A DNA stretch of 23,393 nt, from contig DJVG01000040.1 in assembly GCA_002441095.1 (NCBI GenBank), positions 1 through 23,393 of the forward strand, read 5' to 3'. The notes below the pieces were generated by a model that was given only the letters and a program-made list of their open reading frames with translations, had not been told where the DNA came from and searched no databases. Made by a program: the position numbers and the translations under genes. Below, piece by piece: positions 16,337-22,066 of the stretch. Source of the stretch: Elusimicrobia bacterium UBA6262 (GTDB lineage: Bacteria > CAYTYR01 > UBA6262). How positions within the stretch are numbered: the stretch's first letter is position 1; each line of letters starts with the position of its first letter.

Positions 16337-18493
16337 ATGTTTAAAAAGGTTTTAGTGTTTGTATCTTTAATAGTGAGTAGCTTTGGTATTTATTCAGTTC
16401 AAGCAGAACCTGTGATTATAGTTGCGCAAGCAGAACGGACAGAAGATGAGCTGTTATTTACCGAGAATGTGATCGGTGTGACTAAACGGTCTGAAAAGAC
16501 CTATGAAGCTGCTGCCAATGTCACGGTTATTTCCGGAAAATTCCTGGAAAGGTATGCTATCAGGAACATTAATGACCTGTTTGAAGTCATTGAAGGTGGA
16601 TGGCATACATATAAGGGACAAGATGAGGTCTTGGTATTGAGAGGCGTATCCGGATATGCCAATGACAAAGTTTTATTCCTGTATGACGGTATGCTTTTCC
16701 CGACATTTTTGGGGTTGGGAGAGAATAACTGGCCGAACTCTTTTGATGACGTGGAAAGGATAGAATTGATCAAAGGACCTAACACCTCAATATGGGGTGG
16801 ACAGGGAACGCAAGGCACCATAAATATCGTGCATAGGGGAGCCCAGCAGTTCCAGGGCTTGCAGACCAGCCTGGTTATCGGCAAGAATCACATGGCCCGT
16901 TATAACATCAACTATGCGCAGAAACCTTCTGAAGAACTGACCTATCAGTTCTTGGTCAACTCCACCTACTACATGGGCGCGACTAGATACATTGAAGAAT
17001 GGGGTGGGTACAGTTTTAGAAAAATGGACGGACACACAGTGACGAATCCGTTGCCGGATTACCAGGTATTTGCGAATGTCAATTATAAAGATTTTGCCAT
17101 TGCCTATCGCCGGCTGCAATCAAGTACCGAGCGCCGGGTATTAGATCCTGATAGCAGCAAGTTTATCGAAAATTATGCCGATGACATTAATATTATGATC
17201 AAAAAACCTGAATATTGGACCAATACAGACTGGTCCACGAATTTCCGGTTCAATAATTTCTATCAGATGTATGATGTGTTTCGCGCTGATGGCGGCGGAT
17301 ATGAAATAAAAACCGAAAAAAGATATGAGGTTGATAGCAATATCCTGATGCAACCGATAGATCCCCTCAGCATTGTGTTGGGACTGCAGGTCGGCGTATG
17401 GTCGCCGCAAGGTTCCGGGCCTACCGTTCAGTGGGATCCTGTAACCAGGTCTTGGGATCCTAACGTCGCGGGTTCAGGTAATTTTATTGATCCACCAGAA
17501 TTTCTACCTACATTCACTGAAATGGGCAATGACATTGCGGCGTTTGAAGGTTATGTTGATGCCAAGTATCAATTACAGGATAACCTCAGTGTCACTGGCG
17601 GCGGCCGTTATGTGAGCGAATTCAATCCCGGCGACCAATTCCGTGATGAACGGGAAAAAATGCATCAATTCTTCCCGAAAGCCGCCGTGGTATATTCGCC
17701 GCGGGAAAATCTTTATCTGAAAGGTATCTACCAGCAGGGATTCACGAGATTGAACACTTTTGAAAGATACTCAGAATGGAACAATTTGGCCTTGAGAGGC
17801 ACCCAAAAAGCAACTACCGCTGAATCGACGGAATTCGTGGTTGACTGGAAACCGGTGAGGAATATGAAAGTCCTGGCCAGTTATTATCAGGAGATATTGT
17901 ATGATTTTGTTAACTTTGTATACACTGGCGTAGCCTGGCCTACACTGGACTCTTCCCTTGGCCAACTCCGTGGTTTCTTCAATGTAGGTGACCATCAGGC
18001 ACGTGGCATCGAAGCCAATGTTTCCTATGATTGGAACAAGTTTGGCGGATTTATTTCCGGCAGCCACCTGTTAAAGAACAGGATCGCTAATATCAGGCCT
18101 GGCCTGGCCGGCGGTTCCGGCGTGATCGATACTGAAATTGACGGGAACTTCAATAAGTCTGCTGTCCCGAGATGGAATATGTCTCTCGGCGGGTACTTTG
18201 ATATCACTAGCGACTACAGCGTATCCGGTATCTATAAGCTTCACGCTAAGCTGCAAAACCGCGGCAGCAATGACCCTAATGAACCAGGATGGAGCGGATA
18301 TACCTGGGTGAATGGCGGAGAACTTGACCTGTCTGCTACAGCCAAGAATGTTGGTCTGCCTAATATGAACCTGACTGTGCTCATGAAAAACGTAAACAAC
18401 GCGGTCTATTATACCGGGAGTTCGATGGATCCGGGACATGTTGAACAGATGAATCCTCAATACTACGAGGCGAAAATAAGTTATCTCTGGTAA
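16337..18493 (+). CDS. TonB-dependent outer-membrane receptor, copy 2
   Basis: A 718-residue paralogue of the receptor at 13197. A signal peptide (about 1-23, ends VQA) is followed by the box-like ENVIGVTKR. The plug domain matches copy 1 almost residue for residue (KTYEAAANVTVISGKFLER, FLYDGMLFPTFLGLGENNW, KGPNTSIWGGQ). The barrel again ends in SYLW. Codons differ at many silent positions, so the duplication is not recent. Differences cluster in extracellular-loop regions, for example residues 210-235 and near the C terminus, suggesting a related but distinct ligand. AAAGGAGGA at 16322-16330 is the strongest ribosome-binding site in the operon and suggests higher translation than copy 1. Confidence 0.92.
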   Translation: MFKKVLVFVSLIVSSFGIYSVQAEPVIIVAQAERTEDELLFTENVIGVTKRSEKTYEAAANVTVISGKFLERYAIRNINDLFEVIEGGWHTYKGQDEVLVLRGVSGYANDKVLFLYDGMLFPTFLGLGENNWPNSFDDVERIELIKGPNTSIWGGQGTQGTINIVHRGAQQFQGLQTSLVIGKNHMARYNINYAQKPSEELTYQFLVNSTYYMGATRYIEEWGGYSFRKMDGHTVTNPLPDYQVFANVNYKDFAIAYRRLQSSTERRVLDPDSSKFIENYADDINIMIKKPEYWTNTDWSTNFRFNNFYQMYDVFRADGGGYEIKTEKRYEVDSNILMQPIDPLSIVLGLQVGVWSPQGSGPTVQWDPVTRSWDPNVAGSGNFIDPPEFLPTFTEMGNDIAAFEGYVDAKYQLQDNLSVTGGGRYVSEFNPGDQFRDEREKMHQFFPKAAVVYSPRENLYLKGIYQQGFTRLNTFERYSEWNNLALRGTQKATTAESTEFVVDWKPVRNMKVLASYYQEILYDFVNFVYTGVAWPTLDSSLGQLRGFFNVGDHQARGIEANVSYDWNKFGGFISGSHLLKNRIANIRPGLAGGSGVIDTEIDGNFNKSAVPRWNMSLGGYFDITSDYSVSGIYKLHAKLQNRGSNDPNEPGWSGYTWVNGGELDLSATAKNVGLPNMNLTVLMKNVNNAVYYTGSSMDPGHVEQMNPQYYEAKISYLW

Positions 18494-18525
18494 TAAATTA
18501 TCTTGATCTCGCGAATTAGGATTAG

Positions 18526-19455
18526 ATGAAAATTAAAAAGCTCTGGTTAATAGTTATATTATTAATAATAACATGGAGCCAGTGCTGGGCTGTAGACCGG
18601 GCACTGGTTTCGGTTATTTATTCTTCGGATATTGAGCCTTATTTGCAATCGTGGGCAGGATTTACGGAGTTTTTTAAGGAGAAAAAGGTAGCTTTATGGT
18701 TTACCGAATATTTTCTGCAGGCTAATAATCACCAAAAAATCGTGGACCAGGTAACAGCTGAAAAACCGGATATTATTTTCGCGATCGGTACAAAGGCAGC
18801 TAAACTCGCTGAAATATCGTTTAAAAACAAGCCCATAGTATATTCCATGGTCCTGAATCCGGAAAAGCTGACCGGTACGAATATGGCCGGTATTTTGCTG
18901 GATGTACCGGTTAAAATGCAGTTGGAATCCCTACAAAAAATATTTCCAGAAGCTAAAAAAATCGGCGTAATTTATACTAGTGATTCAACCAAAAGGGTAA
19001 TTGAGTTGGATCGAGTCTGCTCTGAGCTCGGACTGCAACTGGTCAAACAAAAAGTAAATGATGAAAAAGAGTTGCCTTCAGCCCTGGCGAATGTTACCTG
19101 GCAGATCAATTGCCTGCTGATGATCCCCGATGCCAAGATCTATTTTCCCCAGTCAGTAAAATACCTGCTATTGGAAAGCCTGCGGCAGAAATTCCCTGTG
19201 ATCGGACTATCCAAGTATCATTCTAAATCCGGCGCCTTACTTTCTATTGATTGCGATTATATAGACTTGGGCCGCCAAGCCGGGGAAGTTGCCTTACGCA
19301 TCTTGAACGGGGAAAAACCTGCTGATATTAAACCAGTCAAGCCCAGACGAACGACTTTTTCGGTAAATCTGTCGACCGCGGCCCGGCTGGATATAAAATT
19401 TGCTCCGGAAATCATAAAAAGTACAAGTAATGTTTTTGGCGAGTATAAACAATGA
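18526..19455 (+). CDS. Periplasmic ABC_sub_bind-family binding protein, copy 2
   Basis: A 309-residue paralogue of the protein at 15372. The signal peptide probably ends CWA (residue 22). Shared segments include VSVIYSSDIEPY, AIGTKAAKLAEISFKNKPIV, PDAKIYFPQSVKYLLLESL, QKFPVIGLSKYHSKSGA and DCDYIDLGRQAGEVAL. Position directly after its own receptor copies the receptor/binding-protein order of the first pair, so the two genes duplicated as a cassette. Its stop codon overlaps the start of the HD-GYP gene as ATGA (19452-19455), coupling the two proteins. The Cys in the signal region is not in a good lipobox, so a soluble form is likely. Ligand unknown. Confidence 0.82.
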   Translation: MKIKKLWLIVILLIITWSQCWAVDRALVSVIYSSDIEPYLQSWAGFTEFFKEKKVALWFTEYFLQANNHQKIVDQVTAEKPDIIFAIGTKAAKLAEISFKNKPIVYSMVLNPEKLTGTNMAGILLDVPVKMQLESLQKIFPEAKKIGVIYTSDSTKRVIELDRVCSELGLQLVKQKVNDEKELPSALANVTWQINCLLMIPDAKIYFPQSVKYLLLESLRQKFPVIGLSKYHSKSGALLSIDCDYIDLGRQAGEVALRILNGEKPADIKPVKPRRTTFSVNLSTAARLDIKFAPEIIKSTSNVFGEYKQ

Positions 19456-20864
19456 GATTTGGCATAGACAAAAAAATTATTATATTGGTTATTGCGGTGA
19501 TCGGTATCCTGGGAGGATTCTTTTCTTTTTATTTTGTAAACCAGGAAAAGAAAGCTTTACTGGTCGAGTTTGATGAGCGGGCGAATACTCTCCTGAACAG
19601 TGTGATCAATAGCTGTGAATACCCGGTGCTGATCAGTGACCAGGACTCGATCTCCAAGATTGCCAAGGGGGCCATGGAGCAGAAAGACGTCATTTCCTGT
19701 GAAATTGAGGATGAGACCGGCAAGATGCTGTTCCAGGATAGTAAAAAAGAAGGGCAACAGGTGCGGGCGTATTCCAATGCCATTATTACCGAAAAAATTA
19801 AAACAGCGACAGGCGCTGAAGAGTTGATCCTGGGAACTGCCCCGGTAGAAAAAGAAATGGAGACTATCGGCAAGGTGAAGATGGTATTTTCCCTGGATAG
19901 CGTCAGCAACAAATTGGATCAAGCCAGGAAAACGATCTGGATCATGGGCACTATCGGCATATTACTGGCTGCCATCGGCAGCTCATTGCTGATCAGGTTC
20001 ATGCTCGGTAAGCCGATCGACCAGTTGGTCATCGGTACGCAAAATATCTCCCGGGGCGACCTGAATTATAAAGTGCCTGTTAAAAGTAATGACGAGATCG
20101 GATTATTGGCAAATTCATTCAATAAAATGGCCGAAAACCTGCAGAAGATCACCGTAACCAGGGATTACCTGGAAAAACAGGTAGAATTACGTACAGCTGA
20201 ACTCAGTGAAATCAATGAAAAGCTGGTAAAAGAGATCATTGAGCGCACAATGGCGGAAGAGAAGGTCCAGCAGAGCTTAGCCCAGCAAAAGAAAGTCATG
20301 GAAGGTATCATTAATGCTATGGCCCTGACCCTGGAAATGCGGGATGCCTATACTGCCGGCCACCAGCGCCGGGTAGCTAACCTGGCCTGCGCTATTGCCA
20401 AAGAAATGAATCTCAGCGAAGACCAGGTGGAAATGATCCGCATAGCCGGTGTCTTGCATGATATCGGCAAGATATGCGTGCCGGCAGAGATATTGACCAA
20501 GCCCCGGGCTTTGGATAAGAATGAATTTAACCTGATGAAACTGCATCCGCAGGTTGCTTATGATATATTGAAAAATATTGATTTTGCCTGGCCGATCGCC
20601 CAGATCGTGGTACAGCATCATGAAAGGCCAAATGGCTCAGGCTATCCTAAAGGGCTGGTCGGGGACAATATATTGCTGGAGGCTAAGATATTGGGAGTAG
20701 CTGATGTAGTTGAGGCTATGGCTTCTGACCGTCCATACCGGCCGGCTTTATCTATGAGTGAAGCCCTGGCGCATATTTCCCAGAATAAGGGAACCCTCTA
20801 TGATCCAGTGGTCGTGGATGCCTGCAACAGGGTGGTTTCCAAAGAAGGGTTTAAGTTCGAATAA
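19452..20864 (+). CDS. Membrane HAMP-HD-GYP cyclic-di-GMP phosphodiesterase with periplasmic sensor
   Basis: A 470-residue inner-membrane signalling enzyme. Membrane helices lie near 8-29 and 162-183 and bracket a periplasmic domain (30-160) that resembles CHASE8-type sensors (DERANTLLNSVINSCEYPVL, then VISCEIEDETGKMLF). HAMP spans about 183-235 (NDEIGLLANSFNKMAENL) and a coiled coil 236-285. The HD-GYP domain (286-470) has its metal ligands in place: His304, the HD pair His336-Asp337 in VLHDIGK, His365, His389-His390 and Asp418. The GYP motif is GSGYP at 395-399. It should hydrolyse c-di-GMP. Translation is coupled to the preceding binding protein (ATGA overlap), suggesting that protein controls it from the periplasm (inference). 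Last gene of the operon. Confidence 0.92.
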   Translation: MRFGIDKKIIILVIAVIGILGGFFSFYFVNQEKKALLVEFDERANTLLNSVINSCEYPVLISDQDSISKIAKGAMEQKDVISCEIEDETGKMLFQDSKKEGQQVRAYSNAIITEKIKTATGAEELILGTAPVEKEMETIGKVKMVFSLDSVSNKLDQARKTIWIMGTIGILLAAIGSSLLIRFMLGKPIDQLVIGTQNISRGDLNYKVPVKSNDEIGLLANSFNKMAENLQKITVTRDYLEKQVELRTAELSEINEKLVKEIIERTMAEEKVQQSLAQQKKVMEGIINAMALTLEMRDAYTAGHQRRVANLACAIAKEMNLSEDQVEMIRIAGVLHDIGKICVPAEILTKPRALDKNEFNLMKLHPQVAYDILKNIDFAWPIAQIVVQHHERPNGSGYPKGLVGDNILLEAKILGVADVVEAMASDRPYRPALSMSEALAHISQNKGTLYDPVVVDACNRVVSKEGFKFE

Positions 20865-20914
20865 TAGTGCACTGATCCTGCCTGAAAATATCTTCCTTTC
20901 CCTCTGATAAGTAC

Positions 20915-20943
20915 TTGCCAAAATTCCCCATTTATGGTATAAA
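20915..20943 (+). promoter_or_regulatory. Strong extended -10 promoter in the long intergenic region
   Basis: TTGCCA (20915-20920) and TATAAA (20938-20943) are exactly 17 nt apart, with TG at 20935-20936 giving an extended -10. A start near 20950 is predicted. No plausible protein gene follows before the tRNAs, so it should drive the RNA-like region at 20950-21320 and perhaps the tRNA cluster. Confidence 0.65.
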
Positions 20944-21024
20944 AAATAGATAATAAATCAGTATTCTTTACTGCTATGTTTAAGTAAAGAAAAGGATTTT
21001 TATACGCTTTTGGGAAGTCCCGGA

Positions 21025-21106
21025 AACTCCCCAAAGGGTAGTATAACCTTTTTAGTTATAAACGATAGCTTTAGGATAACTGGAAGAGGATGACACTAGG
21101 ATATCT
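21025..21106 (+). repeat. RNA-like unit A of a tandem pair
   Basis: Begins AACTCCCCAAAGGGTA, continues with AACC at 21045-21048 and CTGGAAGAGGATGAC at 21080-21094, and ends in ACTAGGATATC. TTTTAGT (21050-21056) can pair with ACTAGGA (21095-21101) as a closing stem with two G-U pairs. It matches unit B in order and spacing of all these elements. Confidence 0.6.
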
Positions 21107-21113
21107 TTTTAGC

Positions 21114-21211
21114 AACACCCCAAGGGGTAACATGAACCTTATTTGCCTGTAAAAGCGTGGTTTAAGCTGGAACCTGGAAGAGGTTGACTCGAGGTTGCCA
21201 AGGCAGGTAGA
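21114..21211 (+). repeat. RNA-like unit B of a tandem pair
   Basis: Begins AACACCCCAAGGGGTA, two differences in 16 from unit A. AACC is at 21135-21138 and CTGGAAGAGGTTGAC at 21174-21188, one difference in 15 from unit A. ATTTGCCT (21141-21148) can pair with AGGCAGGT (21201-21208). The paired bases differ from unit A while pairing is kept. A small hairpin AACCT-GGAAG-AGGTT lies at 21171-21185. Unit B has about 4 extra nt before and 12 after the conserved core. Confidence 0.6.
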
Positions 21212-21323
21212 TTGAAATAATACCGGTGTCAACCGAGATTCAGAAGGAGAAACCACGAAGTGGTGTCTCCTATGAGGAGCAAGCCCTGCACTTCGATTTG
21301 CAAAGCAAACGGCAGGGCGCGCG

Positions 21324-21342
21324 ACGCGCCTGTAGCTCAATT
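21324..21342 (+). repeat. Duplicated 5' fragment of tRNA-Arg
   Basis: The 19 nt ACGCGCCTGTAGCTCAATT are repeated exactly at 21394-21412, where they form the first 17 nt of the intact tRNA-Arg plus two upstream bases. The 51 nt between the copies hold the twin-hairpin element. This looks like a target-site duplication around a small insertion that left the tRNA gene whole. Confidence 0.7.
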
Positions 21343-21372
21343 TCAGCCAGAGGCTGATCCGCCTTCGGCGGA
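21341..21372 (+). repeat. Twin-hairpin REP-like element, copy 1
   Basis: Two adjacent hairpins with 3-nt loops: CAGCC-AGA-GGCTG (21344-21356) and TCCGCC-TTC-GGCGGA (21358-21372 approx.). An inverted copy lies at 21584-21615 with 31 of 32 bases matching; the single change is in a loop. It sits just upstream of tRNA-Arg inside the 19-bp direct repeat. Confidence 0.75.
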
Positions 21373-21395
21373 GGATAGAATTATATTATATGTAC

Positions 21396-21468
21396 GCGCC
21401 TGTAGCTCAATTGGATAGAGCGCTAGCCTCCGGAGCTAGATGTCCGGGTTCAAGTCCCAGCAGGCGCG
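21396..21468 (+). tRNA. tRNA-Arg (anticodon CCG)
   Basis: A 73-nt cloverleaf. The acceptor stem is GCGCCTG/CAGGCGC with G73, the D arm is GCTC/GAGC, and the anticodon arm CTAGC-CTCCGGA-GCTAG has CCG at 21430-21432, reading CGG. The T arm is CCGGG-TTCAAGT-CCCAG with one C-A mismatch at the second pair. CCA is not encoded. The 5' part is duplicated at 21324-21342. Confidence 0.93.
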
Positions 21469-21470
21469 CT

Positions 21471-21495
21471 TAAAATTTCGCAAAGCGAAATTTTA
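21471..21495 (+). repeat. Perfect 11-bp-arm palindrome after tRNA-Arg
   Basis: TAAAATTTCGC and GCGAAATTTTA flank an AAA loop. It starts 2 nt after the tRNA. The stem ends in T-rich sequence, so it could help terminate or process the tRNA transcript, but its 3-nt AAA loop links it to the other spacer palindromes here. Confidence 0.7.
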
Positions 21496-21496
21496 G

Positions 21497-21545
21497 TTGA
21501 TAGATGATAGTACGCTCCAATAAAATTGGAGCTTATAGTTAATAG
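21497..21545 (+). repeat. Heptad repeat with embedded palindrome in the tRNA spacer
   Basis: GTTGATA, GATGATA and GTACGCT follow one another at 7-nt spacing from 21497. GCTCCAAT-AAA-ATTGGAGC (21514-21532) is a perfect palindrome with a 3-nt loop, followed by TTATAGTTAATAGAG. The layout resembles the gspF-gspG spacer at 3145-3180. Confidence 0.55.
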
Positions 21546-21583
21546 AGAAAACCACCGGATTTTGCTTTTTCTATGAACTTATC

Positions 21584-21615
21584 TCCGCCAAAGGCGGATC
21601 AGCCTCTGGCTGAAA
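21584..21615 (-). repeat. Twin-hairpin REP-like element, copy 2 (inverted)
   Basis: TCCGCC-AAA-GGCGGA followed by TCAGCC-TCT-GGCTGA. It is the reverse complement of the element at 21341-21372 except for one loop base. The two copies flank tRNA-Arg in opposite orientation. Confidence 0.75.
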
Positions 21616-21643
21616 CTATCAACAATGAACAGTATTTAATGAC

Positions 21644-21715
21644 GGGCCGTTAGCTCAATGGTAGAGCAGATCCCTCTTAAGGATAAGGTTGGAGGTTCGA
21701 GTCCTCTACGGCCCA
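21644..21715 (+). tRNA. tRNA-Lys (anticodon CTT)
   Basis: A 72-nt cloverleaf. The acceptor stem is GGGCCGT/ACGGCCC with A73, the D arm GCTC/GAGC, and the anticodon loop CTCTTAA has CTT at 21676-21678, reading AAG. The T arm is GGAGG-TTCGAGT-CCTCT. The outermost anticodon-stem pair (27-43) is G-A, a mismatch. CCA is not encoded. Confidence 0.92.
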
Positions 21716-21734
21716 AAATTTCCCGGGGAAATTT
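21716..21734 (+). repeat. Palindrome after tRNA-Lys
   Basis: AAATTTCC and GGAAATTT around CGG, starting directly at the tRNA 3' end. It again has a 3-nt loop and ends in TTT. Confidence 0.6.
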
Positions 21735-21735
21735 A

Positions 21736-21806
21736 GCTAAATGCTAAATGCTGGATGCCAAAAACAATTTTCTTCGGCTTTTAGCTTTCAGCATTCAGCT
21801 TTCAGC
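21736..21806 (+). repeat. Heptad repeats arranged as a long inverted pair before tRNA-Leu
   Basis: Left arm: GCTAAAT, GCTAAAT, GCTGGAT, GCC (21736-21759). Right arm: GGC, TTTTAGC, TTTCAGC, ATTCAGC, TTTCAGC (21776-21806). Both have strict 7-nt periodicity and can pair over about 24 bp with roughly one mismatch or wobble cluster per heptad. The loop is the A/T-rich 21760-21775. Confidence 0.6.
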
Positions 21807-21813
21807 GAAATAT

Positions 21814-21897
21814 GCCGCGGTGGTGGAATTGGCAGACACGCATGGCTTAGGACCATGTGTCCGCAAGGACTTGGGGGTTCAAATCCCTTCCGCGGCA
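21814..21897 (+). tRNA. tRNA-Leu (anticodon TAG)
   Basis: An 84-nt class II tRNA. The acceptor stem is GCCGCGG/CCGCGGC with A73. The anticodon arm CATGG-CTTAGGA-CCATG has TAG at 21848-21850, reading CTA and other CTN codons. The long variable arm TGTCC-GCAA-GGACT is characteristic of tRNA-Leu. The T arm is GGGGG-TTCAAAT-CCCTT. CCA is not encoded. Confidence 0.94.
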
Positions 21898-22066
21898 GTT
21901 TTAAAAATGCCAAATTACAAATTCTATCCCGCCAAAAAAATCGGCGGACTTCGCGCTTCATACGCTTATTCTAAATTTAGGTTTTTATCATATAATCTCA
22001 ACCTTAATTCGGCATAAGTTCCGCAGGGACGATGTAATTTAGAATTTGGAATTTAAGAGGTGAAGA
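21898..22066 (+). promoter_or_regulatory. argG upstream region with a possible -10 and repeats
   Basis: TATAAT at 21991-21996 is a good -10 but has no convincing -35. AAGAGGTGA at 22055-22063 is the ribosome-binding site. AAATT recurs with 7-nt spacing at 21912 and 21919, and AATTT at 22036, 22043 and 22050. Hairpins are CCGCC/GGCGG (21929-21947) and GTTCC-GCA-GGGAC (22018-22030). No arginine operator or T-box is recognised. Confidence 0.35.

Larger units (their letters stand above)
20950..21320 (+). ncRNA. Candidate structured non-coding RNA with a tandem duplicated unit
   Basis: A stretch of about 370 nt without a plausible gene lies downstream of a near-consensus promoter. It contains two related units (21025 and 21114), a pairing CTTTTGGG/CCCAAAGG (21007-21014 with 21030-21037, one wobble), a hairpin GGAGA-A-ACCAC-GAA-GTGGT-G-TCTCC (21246-21270), and a nested hairpin closed by GCCCTGC/GCAGGGC (21283-21289 with 21312-21318). 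The loop of the first hairpin, CGAAGTG (21256-21262), is complementary to CACTTCG (21289-21295). I do not recognise RNase P RNA, tmRNA, SRP RNA, 6S RNA or a known riboswitch. No poly-U terminator is seen before tRNA-Arg, so it may be a leader of the tRNA transcript. Confidence 0.45.

Noticed and set aside
21025..21211. CRISPR array
   Set aside because: Only two diverged units without spacers of uniform length, and no cas genes in the window.
20950..21320. RNase P RNA, tmRNA, SRP RNA, 6S RNA or glycine-type tandem riboswitch
   Set aside because: I looked for the conserved motifs of these RNAs (for example GAGGAAAGTCC of RNase P and GGTCAGGTCCGGAAGGAAGC of SRP) and did not see them. A covariance search was not possible here.
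21071..21340. 89-codon minus-strand frame in the long intergenic region
   Set aside because: It runs through hairpins and the tandem RNA-like units, has no domain and odd composition.
21741..22017. Two plus-strand frames of 77 and 89 codons
   Set aside because: They run through tRNA-Leu and heptad repeats, so coding is implausible.
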